From Domibacillus mangrovi (GTDB lineage: Bacteria > Bacillota > Bacilli > Bacillales > Domibacillaceae): 64,000 nt of DNA. Location of the stretch: NCBI RefSeq assembly GCF_001906925.1, contig NZ_MRWQ01000001.1, positions 186,001 to 250,000 on the forward strand, written 5' to 3'. Numbering within the stretch: the first letter of the stretch is position 1; each line of letters begins with the position of its first letter. Below, one piece after another: positions 42,712 to 52,009 of the stretch. The notes beneath the pieces were generated by a model. The model searched no databases and was not told the DNA's origin. It saw only the letters and a list, made by a program, of their open reading frames with translations. Made by a program: the position numbers and the translations under genes.

Positions 42712-42781
42712 AAGGCAACTAAATCCATACCCTTAAACTCCCTGTATTTGACCATCCGGATTTATCCGGGTGGTCTTTTTT
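42712..42781 (+). ncRNA. Putative general-stress small RNA
   Basis: About 70 nt between a near-consensus sigma-B promoter and a strong intrinsic terminator, with no start codon plus SD. The 5' half is unstructured and has C-rich segments (ATACCC and CTCCC) able to pair with G-rich ribosome-binding sites, a common trait of Gram-positive trans-acting small RNAs. It is divergent from brxB and antiparallel to the region after meaB. I do not recognise it as a named RNA. Confidence 0.55.
42750..42781 (+). terminator. Terminator of the putative small RNA
   Basis: 12-bp stem GACCATCCGGAT/ATCCGGGTGGTC with a 2-nt nominal loop, then six T. The U-G pair in the stem exists only on the plus-strand transcript, which sets the direction. 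Confidence 0.85.
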
Positions 42782-42856
42782 AATTCATCGTGCCTGTCCT
42801 GGCTGCTTCAAAGCTCGGCAACAGAGCATTTCACTTTTGGCTACCATCTAAAATTA

Positions 42857-43942
42857 TTAGATTGTCTCTGTTCCATACACTTGTTTAAATAGTTGTTCCG
42901 CAGCCTGCGACGGTGGAATATCGCCGTTCATTGCATCCTGCTCTAACTGGCCAATCTGTTCTTTCACGTATGGATGCCGGTAAAATTGATTTTTGAGTTT
43001 TTCCATAATGAGTGTATGGAGCCATTCTTTCGTCTGAAAGCGGCGGCGCTCAATCAAAACACCGCTCTTCTCCGTCACCTGTCTAAATTCTTTGATCATC
43101 GTCCAGATCATATCGATTCCTTCATTTTTCAATGCCGAGCACGTATACGCTTTTGATTCCCAGCCTTTCGTTGCCGGCTGCAGAACATGCAAGATTTGAT
43201 TGTATTCCCGCTTCGTTTTCTCAGCAAGGGACTTATTTGCACCATCTGCTTTATTAACAACGACAGCATCCACTAGCTCCATAATGCCTTTTTTCATCCC
43301 TTGAAGCTCATCTCCTGCTCCGGTCAGTGCAAGGAGCATAAAAAAGTCGACCATGCTGCGGACGATGAATTCACTTTGCCCGACGCCGACCGTTTCAATT
43401 AAAACCACATCATATCCGGCCGCTTCACATAAAGCAAGCGTTTCTCTCGTTTTACGGTGGACACCTCCCAATGTGCCGCCAGATGGAGACGGCCGTATAA
43501 AGGCATTCGGGTGTTTGGCAAGCTGCTCCATTCTCGTTTTATCTCCTAAAATAGAGCCACCTGAAAGAGATGAACTAGGGTCAATGGTGAGCACAGCGAC
43601 GCGGTAACCCGCATCGCATAGCATCATCCCAAATGATTCGATGAATGTACTCTTCCCGGCACCGGGTACACCCGTGATCCCGATCCGAATTGCATTTCCC
43701 GTATGAGACAATAGCTTTTGCAACAGATCTTGCCCATACTTATAATGATCGGCTGCATTGCTTTCAATAAACGTAATCGCTTTCGCCAATTCTTTTACTG
43801 AACCATTCACGATACCATCTACCATCACATTTAAATCCGGCAATACTGATTTTTTTTTCCGGAACGTTTTCCGCTGTGGCGCTGCCATACCATCATGTGC
43901 ACCCGTCACGCCTTTTCTGACATATTGTTGTTCTTCCGTCAT
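42857..43942 (-). CDS. meaB: Methylmalonyl-CoA mutase-associated GTPase MeaB
   Basis: G3E GTPase that loads and protects adenosylcobalamin in methylmalonyl-CoA mutase (ArgK/MeaB family). 361 residues: Walker [11 protein letters not shown] (about 92-101), [30 protein letters not shown], and base-specificity [10 protein letters not shown]. The ATG overlaps the mutB stop by 4 nt (ATGA). It is the last gene of mutA-mutB-meaB; I see no strong terminator after it. Confidence 0.95.
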   Translation of the reverse strand: MTEEQQYVRKGVTGAHDGMAAPQRKTFRKKKSVLPDLNVMVDGIVNGSVKELAKAITFIESNAADHYKYGQDLLQKLLSHTGNAIRIGITGVPGAGKSTFIESFGMMLCDAGYRVAVLTIDPSSSLSGGSILGDKTRMEQLAKHPNAFIRPSPSGGTLGGVHRKTRETLALCEAAGYDVVLIETVGVGQSEFIVRSMVDFFMLLALTGAGDELQGMKKGIMELVDAVVVNKADGANKSLAEKTKREYNQILHVLQPATKGWESKAYTCSALKNEGIDMIWTMIKEFRQVTEKSGVLIERRRFQTKEWLHTLIMEKLKNQFYRHPYVKEQIGQLEQDAMNGDIPPSQAAEQLFKQVYGTETI

Positions 43943-46122
43943 TCTATCACTTCCTCGTAACCAAGCCGATCATACACTTTCTCTAAAATGACCTGGGCAG
44001 ATACCGGAATAACAGTACCAGGTCCAAAAATAGCTGCTGCTCCTTTTTCTTTTAAAAAGTCATAATCCTGTGCTGGAATGACACCGCCAACGAACACGAC
44101 GATATCATCGCGGCCAAGCTTCTTCAGTTCCTCCACTAATGCCGGCAACAATGTTTTGTGACCAGCTGCAAGTGAACTAAAACCAACTGCATGAACGTCA
44201 TTTTCTACTGCTTGTTTTGCTGTTTCTTCTGGCGTCTGGAAAAGCGGCCCTATATCGACATCAAAACCGAGATCCGCATAGGCTGTAGCAATTACTTTCG
44301 CTCCTCGATCATGACCATCCTGTCCCATTTTGGCAACTAAAATACGCGGACGGCGTCCTTCTTGCTCTTCAAATTCCGCTGTTAACTGCTGGACGAACGT
44401 TATTTGCTCTGAATCAGAAAAATGAGCACTGTATACACCACTGACGGACCTGATCACCGCCTTATGTCTCCCGCTCGCCGCTTCAACGGCATCGGAAATT
44501 TCCCCAAGAGTCGCTCGTAACCTTGCAGCTGCCACTGCAAGTTCAAGCAAGTTGCCAACACCGGACTGTACAGACACTGTAATGGCATCTAGTGCACTCT
44601 TTACCTTCACTTCATCACGATTTGCTCTTGTTTTTTCAATTCGCTCTATTTGTTTCAAACGGACCGCTGTATTGTCAATATCCAAAATATCAATGGGGTC
44701 TTCTTTTTTTAGTCGATATTTATTCACCCCAATGATTGTTTCTTCATTGGAATCAATTTTAGCTTGACGACGGGCTGCTGCTTCTTCAATTTTCATTTTT
44801 GGAAGTCCCGTTTCAATGGCTTTCGTCATTCCGCCCAGTTCTTCAATTTCTTCAATATGAGCCCACGCACGCTCCATCAATTCATTCGTCAGCGCTTCTA
44901 CATAATACGAACCGCCCCATGGATCAATGACATTCGTGATCCCTGTTTCTTCCTGCAAAAATAATTGTGTATTGCGGGCAATGCGCGCCGAAAAATCCGT
45001 CGGGAGTGCAATCGCTTCATCTAAAGCATTTGTATGCAATGACTGTGTATGACCCATCGCGGCTGCGTGTCCTTCAATTAACGTACGTGTGACATTATTA
45101 AACGGATCCTGCTCCGTTAAACTCCATCCCGATGTCTGCGAATGCGTACGAAGGGCCATTGATTTTTCATTAGACGGATTGAACGACTTCATCAGCTGTG
45201 CCCATATACGGCGGGCTGCGCGCATTTTTGCGACTTCCATAAAATAATTCATACCGATCGCCCAGAAAAACGACAGGCGCGGTGCAAACGAATCAATATC
45301 AATGCCTGCAGCAAGCCCGGTCCTTACGTATTCAAGACCATTCGCGAGCGTATACGCAAGTTCAATATCAGCCGTTGCTCCTGCTTCTTGCATATGGTAG
45401 CCAGAAATAGAGATCGAGTTAAACTTCGGCATCTCTTTTGATGTATAGTCGAAAATATCAGCAATAATCCGCATCGATGTTTCCGGCGGATAAATATACG
45501 TATTACGTACCATATACTCTTTTAAAATGTCATTTTGAATCGTACCGGACAACTTTTCACGCGTCACACCCTGTTCTTCAGCTGTAACGATGTAAAAAGC
45601 CATAATAGGCAAAACGGCTCCGTTCATCGTCATCGACACCGACATTTGATCCAGTGGAATGCCGTCAAATAAAATATTTGTATCTTCCACTGAATCAATA
45701 GCCACACCTGCTTTTCCAACATCGCCAACGACGCGAGGATGATCCGAATCATAGCCCCGGTGTGTCGGCAAGTCAAATGCAACGGACAGCCCTTTTTGGC
45801 CCATCGCCAGATTACGCCGATAAAACGCATTACTTTCTTCCGCAGTCGAAAAACCTGCATACTGGCGGATGGTCCACGGACGATTCACATACATCGTCGG
45901 ATATGGGCCACGTGTATAAGGAGCAATACCCGGATAATCGTTTATATGGCCAAGTGACTTTATATCTTCTTCTGTATAAATAGCTTTCAGCCGGATCGAT
46001 TCATTCGTTTCAAACGACAAATCATCGAATGATTTTTTCACGTCCTGTTCCAGCGCTGCTATCCATTCATCAAGCGGTTTTTTGACTCTTTCTTTAAATG
46101 GATTATAGTCCTTTAAATTCAA
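43939..46122 (-). CDS. mutB: Methylmalonyl-CoA mutase large subunit
   Basis: Adenosylcobalamin enzyme isomerising (R)-methylmalonyl-CoA to succinyl-CoA. 727 residues: TIM-barrel domain with [10 protein letters not shown] and [19 protein letters not shown], then the C-terminal B12-binding domain with the His ligand in [11 protein letters not shown] and downstream GVIPAQDY. The start is TTG 46122, overlapping the mutA stop by 4 nt (TTGA), with GGGGGGACC as SD. The B12 ligand motif marks it as the catalytic subunit. Confidence 0.95.
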   Translation of the reverse strand: MNLKDYNPFKERVKKPLDEWIAALEQDVKKSFDDLSFETNESIRLKAIYTEEDIKSLGHINDYPGIAPYTRGPYPTMYVNRPWTIRQYAGFSTAEESNAFYRRNLAMGQKGLSVAFDLPTHRGYDSDHPRVVGDVGKAGVAIDSVEDTNILFDGIPLDQMSVSMTMNGAVLPIMAFYIVTAEEQGVTREKLSGTIQNDILKEYMVRNTYIYPPETSMRIIADIFDYTSKEMPKFNSISISGYHMQEAGATADIELAYTLANGLEYVRTGLAAGIDIDSFAPRLSFFWAIGMNYFMEVAKMRAARRIWAQLMKSFNPSNEKSMALRTHSQTSGWSLTEQDPFNNVTRTLIEGHAAAMGHTQSLHTNALDEAIALPTDFSARIARNTQLFLQEETGITNVIDPWGGSYYVEALTNELMERAWAHIEEIEELGGMTKAIETGLPKMKIEEAAARRQAKIDSNEETIIGVNKYRLKKEDPIDILDIDNTAVRLKQIERIEKTRANRDEVKVKSALDAITVSVQSGVGNLLELAVAAARLRATLGEISDAVEAASGRHKAVIRSVSGVYSAHFSDSEQITFVQQLTAEFEEQEGRRPRILVAKMGQDGHDRGAKVIATAYADLGFDVDIGPLFQTPEETAKQAVENDVHAVGFSSLAAGHKTLLPALVEELKKLGRDDIVVFVGGVIPAQDYDFLKEKGAAAIFGPGTVIPVSAQVILEKVYDRLGYEEVIE

Positions 46123-47648
46123 CGTTCGGTCCCCCCTTCAAATAATGAAAGCAGTGCCCATAATTTGTCCACAATATTTTCTCCAGGCGCAATGAAGCCA
46201 TCTAGCCCCGGTACTTGCCATTTTCCAGCCACATTAATGACTGCTTCCCCCGACACTTTTCTCAACTCTTCTACGAGTTCTGATCCGAATTGTTCATACG
46301 TTGAATCTGATCCGCAAATACAATAGTATGGAAAGTCATTCGTTTCAACAAATCGGACTGCTTCTTTCACTGTTTCAATGTTTTCAGACAGTACCGTCTG
46401 AATGCCCCCCACAGCGAGTATACCCATTACATAATCTGTACGCGGTTTATTCGTTTTCAACTTACCGAGGCAAATAATGCCTGCCTTTACAGACTTATCA
46501 GTTTGTTCAATCGCCGCCACTTTTTGACGAAGCTGCTCGAACGGCTCTGCCAATCTTTTTGGCGTAAGCATTACAATTTTTTCGCCTTCCATGTTTGATC
46601 TTTTTGTTTTCTGTTGTACATATTTATGTTCTTCGGTCATATTTGCATATATATTCGTACCTATTAACAACTGTTTGCGGGTCCCTATCTTTTTTTCTCG
46701 TTTCACCTGTACAGCAGCAATCTCTTTTTGTATCGTTCCTGCTTTAAGTACGTGTTCAATTCCGCCTACTTCTTCTATCCCGGCAAATTCATCCCATGCC
46801 ATACGGCCGATTTCATTCGTTAACGACTCAATGTAATAAGAACCGCCTGCAGGATCAATCACTTTATCAAGATGCGCTTCATGTTTCAAAATTAGCGGAA
46901 TATTGCGGGCAATCCGTTCAGACAACTCTGTTACACTTCTAGTTACCTGATTAAACGGCAAAACATGCAAGTAATCAATATTGCCCAGCACAGCAGAAAA
47001 CGCAGCACTGCCCGTACGTAAAATGTTAACGTGTGGATCAAGCGCTGATAACGTCTGTTCACTCGTTTCCACACTGATTGCTGGCTTCGATCGTTCATCT
47101 AGTTCGTATACATCCATGACTGCCGACCAAAGCGTCCGGAATGCGCGGATTTTCGCTATTTCCGTAAAAAATCGTGGTCCTACAGCGAAATGAACAATCA
47201 TTTTCGAGACCATTTCATTTTTATTAGAGGCCATTTTCATATAAAAGACGGCTTCGGATAAAGCCACAGCCAGTTCCTGCACAGCGTTTGCACCTGCCAT
47301 GTGGTAAGGTACAATGTTGACCGTAATAAATGACTGATTATGTATGTGTTCTAGCACTTCTTTTGATGGAAAAACACCTGCTGCTGCACCTTCTGATACA
47401 GGGTCAATAGCTAATTCTATCGCCTGTTTTGGAAATGTACCTAAACGGTCAAACCCTCTCGTAAACGGTTTTTCTCCTGGCAGCGAGGATTGTCCCCCTT
47501 TTACATCGGCTTTCGTGTAAAGCGGCTTCAATTTAATATTTTCTGCCGTTTCTGTATACAGTTCAGACAATGACTTTCCCTTTAAAGACGACCGTGCAGC
47601 CTGTTTCCATTCTTCCAATGTAACAGCCGGAAAGGTTTGTTCCTTCAT
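46119..47648 (-). CDS. mutA: Methylmalonyl-CoA mutase small subunit
   Basis: Non-catalytic partner of MutB. 509 residues: the barrel part retains [34 protein letters not shown] and [13 protein letters not shown]. The C-terminal Rossmann-like domain (about 365-505) lacks the DxHxxG cobalamin ligand, as in other small subunits. It is clearly shorter than the ~640 residues of well-known actinobacterial MutA. AAAGGGGTGG precedes the ATG. First gene of the operon, behind a cre box. Confidence 0.92.
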   Translation of the reverse strand: MKEQTFPAVTLEEWKQAARSSLKGKSLSELYTETAENIKLKPLYTKADVKGGQSSLPGEKPFTRGFDRLGTFPKQAIELAIDPVSEGAAAGVFPSKEVLEHIHNQSFITVNIVPYHMAGANAVQELAVALSEAVFYMKMASNKNEMVSKMIVHFAVGPRFFTEIAKIRAFRTLWSAVMDVYELDERSKPAISVETSEQTLSALDPHVNILRTGSAAFSAVLGNIDYLHVLPFNQVTRSVTELSERIARNIPLILKHEAHLDKVIDPAGGSYYIESLTNEIGRMAWDEFAGIEEVGGIEHVLKAGTIQKEIAAVQVKREKKIGTRKQLLIGTNIYANMTEEHKYVQQKTKRSNMEGEKIVMLTPKRLAEPFEQLRQKVAAIEQTDKSVKAGIICLGKLKTNKPRTDYVMGILAVGGIQTVLSENIETVKEAVRFVETNDFPYYCICGSDSTYEQFGSELVEELRKVSGEAVINVAGKWQVPGLDGFIAPGENIVDKLWALLSLFEGGTER

Positions 47649-47665
47649 GTTTCCACCCCTTTTGC

Positions 47666-47679
47666 TGAAATCGTTTTCA
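47666..47679. promoter_or_regulatory. CcpA-binding cre site upstream of mutA
   Basis: TGAAAACGATTTCA on the minus strand fits the cre consensus TGNAANCGNWNNCW fully. It lies 18 bp upstream of the mutA start and 3' of a TATAAT at about 47731-47736, where bound CcpA would block transcription. It predicts glucose repression of mutA-mutB-meaB. Confidence 0.65.
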
Positions 47680-47847
47680 TTTTGAAGCGCTAGCGAAAAA
47701 GAAACACATTTCTTTCTCCTTGATTGTATTATAAACGGTACAGGGGAGGCAATCGGTATAGGACAAAACGTGAAAATTTATGAATGGCATGCTATTCTAT
47801 TAGTATCTCTTTTTTTAAAGAGCAATTTTTTATTCAGGAGCGAAAAC

Positions 47848-48708
47848 ATGAGAAAACTATTTAGTCTGCTTATTATTGTCCTTTTTAGTTTGGGGACCGT
47901 CGTCTCAGCGGATAGCGTACCCGGTGACATCATTGTCACACTCGGCGAAAATCTGACACCTCTCCAAAAAGAACAGCTGCTAAAAGAAATGGACGTACCT
48001 GCTGATGTGCAGACCATTACGGTTTCAAATGCAGAAGAACATCAATATTTAGGTGACTACATTCCAAAAGCACAAATCGGAACGAATGCGATCTCTTCTA
48101 GTAAAATTACAACAGCTGAGTCTGGTGCTGGCCTAAATGTCGAAACGAAAAATATTACGTGGGTTTCAAAAGAAATGTACACAAACGCGCTGACAACAGC
48201 GAGCGTAAAAGATGCAGAAATTTATATTACCGCGCCGTTTAAAGTATCTGGTACGGCTGCCTTAACTGGAATTATTAAAGCATATGAGTCGACAACCGGT
48301 GAAAAAATTCCGGAAGAGCAAAAGCAAGTCGCAAATGAAGAAATGGTCACAACAGCGAAACTAGGCGATGAAATCGGTCAGGAAGAAGCAACAAATCTAA
48401 TCGAACGGATTAAGGAAGAAGTCGCCGTACAAAATCCACAGACTATTCAGGAAATTAAAGTGATCATTAACAACATTTCAAATGAATTGAATATTCAACT
48501 AAGTGATTCGCAACGAGATCAGCTCGCATCATTGTTTGATAAAATGAAAAACTTGAACATTAACTGGGATCAAGTTAATTCACAAATTGATAAAGCGAAA
48601 GAACAATGGGACAGCTTTAAAAGCTCAGAAGAAGGACAAGGCATTCTTCAGTCCATCCTTGACTTTCTTCAGTCGATTGTAGATGCCATCGCTGGATTAT
48701 TTAAATAA
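47848..48708 (+). CDS. Secreted DUF1002 protein (YpuA-like)
   Basis: 286-residue exported protein of unknown function. N-terminal signal peptide (about 1-21, cleavage near VVSADS), then a DUF1002 domain with the typical QYLGDYIPKAQIG-type motif, and a C-terminal amphipathic helical region ending in LQSILDFLQSIVDAIAGLF. ATG 47848 follows CAGGAGCG; a 26-residue longer reading has no SD and would bury the signal peptide. In B. subtilis ypuA lies near lysA, so the gene has moved here. Confidence 0.87.
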   Translation: MRKLFSLLIIVLFSLGTVVSADSVPGDIIVTLGENLTPLQKEQLLKEMDVPADVQTITVSNAEEHQYLGDYIPKAQIGTNAISSSKITTAESGAGLNVETKNITWVSKEMYTNALTTASVKDAEIYITAPFKVSGTAALTGIIKAYESTTGEKIPEEQKQVANEEMVTTAKLGDEIGQEEATNLIERIKEEVAVQNPQTIQEIKVIINNISNELNIQLSDSQRDQLASLFDKMKNLNINWDQVNSQIDKAKEQWDSFKSSEEGQGILQSILDFLQSIVDAIAGLFK

Positions 48709-48710
48709 TC

Positions 48711-48744
48711 AAAAGGTGTTTTCTCACTTGAGAAAACACCTTTT
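48711..48744. terminator. Bidirectional terminator between ypuA-like and bkdB
   Basis: 15-bp perfect stem AAAAGGTGTTTTCTC/GAGAAAACACCTTTT with an ACTT loop, followed by T on the plus strand and A/T on the other. It serves two convergent genes. Confidence 0.92.
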
Positions 48745-48745
48745 T

Positions 48746-49975
48746 TTAATATAGCGGCATTGTTTCTTCCGACGCACTTTCGAGCAATTCTTTCACGCGT
48801 TGCATAAAACGCCCGCAAATAAGTCCATCAAGCACACGGTGATCAATTGATAAGCAAAGGTTCACCATGTCGCGCACAGCGATCATGCCATCGATGATAA
48901 CCGGCCGCTTCACAATCGATTCAACTTGTAAAATCGCTGCTTGCGGGTAATTAATAATACCCATCGACTGTACAGAACCAAATGAACCGGTGTTGTTCAC
49001 GGTAAATGTACCGCTATTGACATCTTCTGATGACAATATACCGGAGCGTGCTTTTTGTGCAAGGTCAACTACATTTTTTGCGATGCCTTTCACCGATTTC
49101 TCGTCGGCTTGCTTTACAACAGGTACATACAATTTATCATCGGCCGCTACTGCAATGGAAATATTAATATCTTTTTTACGGACGATATGGTCGCCTGCCC
49201 ACATCGCATTCATTTCTGGAAATTCCTTTAATGCCCGGGCCACGGCTTTCACAAAAAAAGCAAAATAAGTAATATTATAGCCTTCACTTTCTTTAAATGA
49301 CTTCTTGATAGAATCACGGTATCCAACGAGTTTTGTTACATCGACTTCAATCATCATCCACGCATGCGGTACTTCCTGTTTCGTGCGCACCATATTAGCC
49401 GCAACACTTTGTTTCACACTATCTAGTGGAACAATCGTGTCGCCATCACCACTTCCTATGTGTGGTACAACAACAGGCTGAGTTTCGGCAAGGCGCATCT
49501 GCCCCTGTCTAGACTGAGTTTCGGCAGGTTGCGGCTGTTCATCGGCATGAATAAGTGCCTGCACATCTTTTCTTGTAATCCGGCCGCCTTTCCCTGACCC
49601 TTTCATTGCCTTTAAATCAAGATCGTGCTGCTGTGCAAGTTTTAAGACAGCAGGTGAATAACGGGTACGATTATCTATGACAGTTGTGTGTGTCGATTGA
49701 ATGACTTCTTCTTGCGTTTGGACAGCTTGTGCTTCCTCTGTTTCAATCGTGCAAATAACGTCTCCAACAGACAATACCTCATCTTCATTCGCTACAATTT
49801 CTTGTATAGCCCCTGTAAACGATGACGGAATTTCGGCGCTTACTTTATCCGTTAACACTTCTGCAATTGGTTCATATTTATTTACATGGTCGCCTGGTGT
49901 CACGAGCCATTTTGTAATCGTACCTTCCGTGACACTCTCTCCAAGCTTCGGCATTGTTATATGTTGTATCACCAT
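48746..49975 (-). CDS. bkdB: Branched-chain 2-oxoacid dehydrogenase E2 (dihydrolipoyl acyltransferase)
   Basis: Core acyltransferase of the branched-chain 2-oxoacid dehydrogenase complex. 409 residues: lipoyl domain (about 1-77) with lipoyl-Lys44 in VLTDKVSAE, peripheral subunit-binding domain (RYSPAVLKLAQQHDLDL ... GRITRKDV), and catalytic domain ending with the active-site DHRVLDG. The second linker contains a 13-bp repeat (CTGAGTTTCGGCA at 49478-49490 and 49514-49526, 36 bp apart), giving two LAETQ/PAETQ-like units. AAAGGGG precedes the ATG. Last gene of the operon. Confidence 0.95.
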   Translation of the reverse strand: MVIQHITMPKLGESVTEGTITKWLVTPGDHVNKYEPIAEVLTDKVSAEIPSSFTGAIQEIVANEDEVLSVGDVICTIETEEAQAVQTQEEVIQSTHTTVIDNRTRYSPAVLKLAQQHDLDLKAMKGSGKGGRITRKDVQALIHADEQPQPAETQSRQGQMRLAETQPVVVPHIGSGDGDTIVPLDSVKQSVAANMVRTKQEVPHAWMMIEVDVTKLVGYRDSIKKSFKESEGYNITYFAFFVKAVARALKEFPEMNAMWAGDHIVRKKDINISIAVAADDKLYVPVVKQADEKSVKGIAKNVVDLAQKARSGILSSEDVNSGTFTVNNTGSFGSVQSMGIINYPQAAILQVESIVKRPVIIDGMIAVRDMVNLCLSIDHRVLDGLICGRFMQRVKELLESASEETMPLY

Positions 49976-50002
49976 GTTGAAAAACCCCTTTCTGACAAAC
50001 AG

Positions 50003-50986
50003 TTAAAATTCAGCCAACTCTCGCATTGCTTTCTCGACTTTTTCAGGATTCATCATAAAATATTTCTCCATCGTCGGTGCATATGGCATAGCCGGTATCT
50101 CAGGTCCCGCGAGCCGCTGAATCGGCGCATCGAGATCAAACAAGCAATTTTCTGCAATGATCGCCGACACCTCGCTTATAATGCTTCCTTCTTTATTATC
50201 TTCTGTCACGAGCAGTACTTTTCCTGTTTTTGCAGCTGACTCAATGATTGTTTCTTGATCGAGTGGATACACCGTACGTAAATCAACAACTTCCGTTTCA
50301 ATCCCGTCTTTCGCTAATTTTTCGGCAGCCTGCATAGCAAAATGAACGCACAAGCCGTACGTAATAACGGTTATATCGTCCCCTTTTCGTTTCACATCCG
50401 CTTTTCCGATTGGCAGCACATAATCGGCTTCTGGTACTTCTCCTTTTATGGATCGATACGCTTTTTTATGTTCGAAAAACAGGACCGGATCCTCATCTCG
50501 AATCGCTGCTTTTAACAATCCTTTCACATCATAAGGTGTTGACGGCATGACAATTTTCAAACCAGGCTGATTGGCAAAAATCGCTTCAACAGACTGCGAA
50601 TGATAAAGCGCGCCATGAATGCCTCCACCATATGGGGCACGTATGACAACTGGGCAGTCCCAATCATTGTTTGAGCGATAGCGAATACGGGCGGCTTCTG
50701 AAATAATTTGATTGACTGCCGGCATGATAAAATCGGCAAATTGCATTTCAGCAACAGGCCTCTTCCCGACCATCGCTGCGCCAATCGCAACACCTGCAAT
50801 AGCAGATTCAGAAAGCGGCGTATCAAGTACCCGTTCCTCTCCAAACTGTTCATACAGTCCTTGCGTCGCTTTAAAAACGCCACCTTTTCTCCCAATGTCT
50901 TCTCCAAGAATAAACACATTTGAATCGCGCTCCATTTCTTCTCGGAGCGCCATTGTAACAGCATCAATATAAGAAATAACAGGCAT
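50003..50986 (-). CDS. bkdAB: Branched-chain 2-oxoacid dehydrogenase E1 beta
   Basis: Beta subunit of the thiamine-diphosphate-dependent E1 decarboxylase. 327 residues: GEDIGRKGGVFKATQGL, DTPLSESAIAGVAIGAA, MQFADFIMPAVNQI, and VIRAPYGGGIHGALYHSQS, which holds the active-site His. The C-terminal transketolase-type domain carries VVDLRTVYPLD. The start shares one base with the bkdAA stop (TAATG), giving tight stoichiometric coupling. Confidence 0.95.
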   Translation of the reverse strand: MPVISYIDAVTMALREEMERDSNVFILGEDIGRKGGVFKATQGLYEQFGEERVLDTPLSESAIAGVAIGAAMVGKRPVAEMQFADFIMPAVNQIISEAARIRYRSNNDWDCPVVIRAPYGGGIHGALYHSQSVEAIFANQPGLKIVMPSTPYDVKGLLKAAIRDEDPVLFFEHKKAYRSIKGEVPEADYVLPIGKADVKRKGDDITVITYGLCVHFAMQAAEKLAKDGIETEVVDLRTVYPLDQETIIESAAKTGKVLLVTEDNKEGSIISEVSAIIAENCLFDLDAPIQRLAGPEIPAMPYAPTMEKYFMMNPEKVEKAMRELAEF

Positions 50987-51996
50987 TACCTGGTCCCCTC
51001 CTGTTCTGTTTCAGCGTAAACGAAGTCGAGTGCCTGTTCCGGTTTTGCATACGGTGCTTGTTCAGCATAATCGGTCGCTTCATTGATCAATTGCTCAATA
51101 TCACGTTCCATTTGCTGTTCCCGGTCATCCGTTAAAACACCCGTTTCTTTCACATATGTACGGAATGTAATCATTGGGTCTTCCAGTTTCGCTTTTTCCA
51201 CTTCCTCTGCCGTACGATACGAACGATCATCGTCATCGGATGTGTGCGGTGTCAGACGATACATCATCGTTTCAATCAATGTCGGCCCTTCGCCTCGTCG
51301 TGCACGATCCGCCGCTTCTTTCACATACTGATATACTTCAAGCGGATCATTTCCATTAATTCTATATCCAGGCATGCCATAGCCAATAGCCCGATCCGAC
51401 ACTTTGGCAGAACCGAGCTGCTTATCTGCCGGTACTGAAATCGCATATTGATTATTTTCACACATTAAGATAACTGGAAGCTTATGAACCCCTGCAAAAT
51501 TCGCTCCTTCGTGAAAATCCCCTTGATTGGATGATCCTTCACCGAATGTAACGAATGATATACAGTCTTTTTTCTCCATTTTTGCGGCGAGCGCAATGCC
51601 TACTGCATGAGGCACCTGTGTCGTAACCGGCGATGAATTTGTGACGATCCGGTTTTTCTTTTGTCCGTAATGACCAGGCATTTGCCGGCCGCCTGAGTTT
51701 GGATCTTCTGCTTTAGCAAATACGAACAGCATTAATTCTTTAACCGTCATGCCAAACGCCAGCACAATGCCCGTGTCCCGATAATATGGCAATATGTAAT
51801 CTTGACTGCGGTCGAGTGCAAATGCAGCGCCGACCTGTGCAGCTTCCTGACCTTGTCCAGATACAACAAATGGGATTTTGCCCGACCGGTTTAATAACCA
51901 CATACGTTCATCTATCCGGCGCGCAAGCAGCATCGTTTCATACATCGCAAGCACTGTTTCATCAGATAACCCCATGTTTTTATGTCTATTTTCCAT
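50986..51996 (-). CDS. bkdAA: Branched-chain 2-oxoacid dehydrogenase E1 alpha
   Basis: Alpha subunit of E1, binding thiamine diphosphate. 336 residues: RMWLLNRSGKIPFVVSGQGQEA, the ThDP motif GEGSSNQGDFHEGANFA through NNQYAISVP, and the phosphorylation-loop-like YRLTPHTSDDDDRSYR. ATG 51996 has AAAAGGAGAATAAAC upstream; the longer reading extends into lpdV. It lies 13 nt after lpdV. Confidence 0.95.
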   Translation of the reverse strand: MENRHKNMGLSDETVLAMYETMLLARRIDERMWLLNRSGKIPFVVSGQGQEAAQVGAAFALDRSQDYILPYYRDTGIVLAFGMTVKELMLFVFAKAEDPNSGGRQMPGHYGQKKNRIVTNSSPVTTQVPHAVGIALAAKMEKKDCISFVTFGEGSSNQGDFHEGANFAGVHKLPVILMCENNQYAISVPADKQLGSAKVSDRAIGYGMPGYRINGNDPLEVYQYVKEAADRARRGEGPTLIETMMYRLTPHTSDDDDRSYRTAEEVEKAKLEDPMITFRTYVKETGVLTDDREQQMERDIEQLINEATDYAEQAPYAKPEQALDFVYAETEQEGTR

Positions 51997-52009
51997 GTTT
52001 ATTCTCCTT

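Noticed and set aside
47681-47700. Second cre-like sequence (TGAAGCGCTAGCGA) upstream of mutA
   Set aside because: The spacing of conserved bases does not fit the cre consensus; one position is missing.
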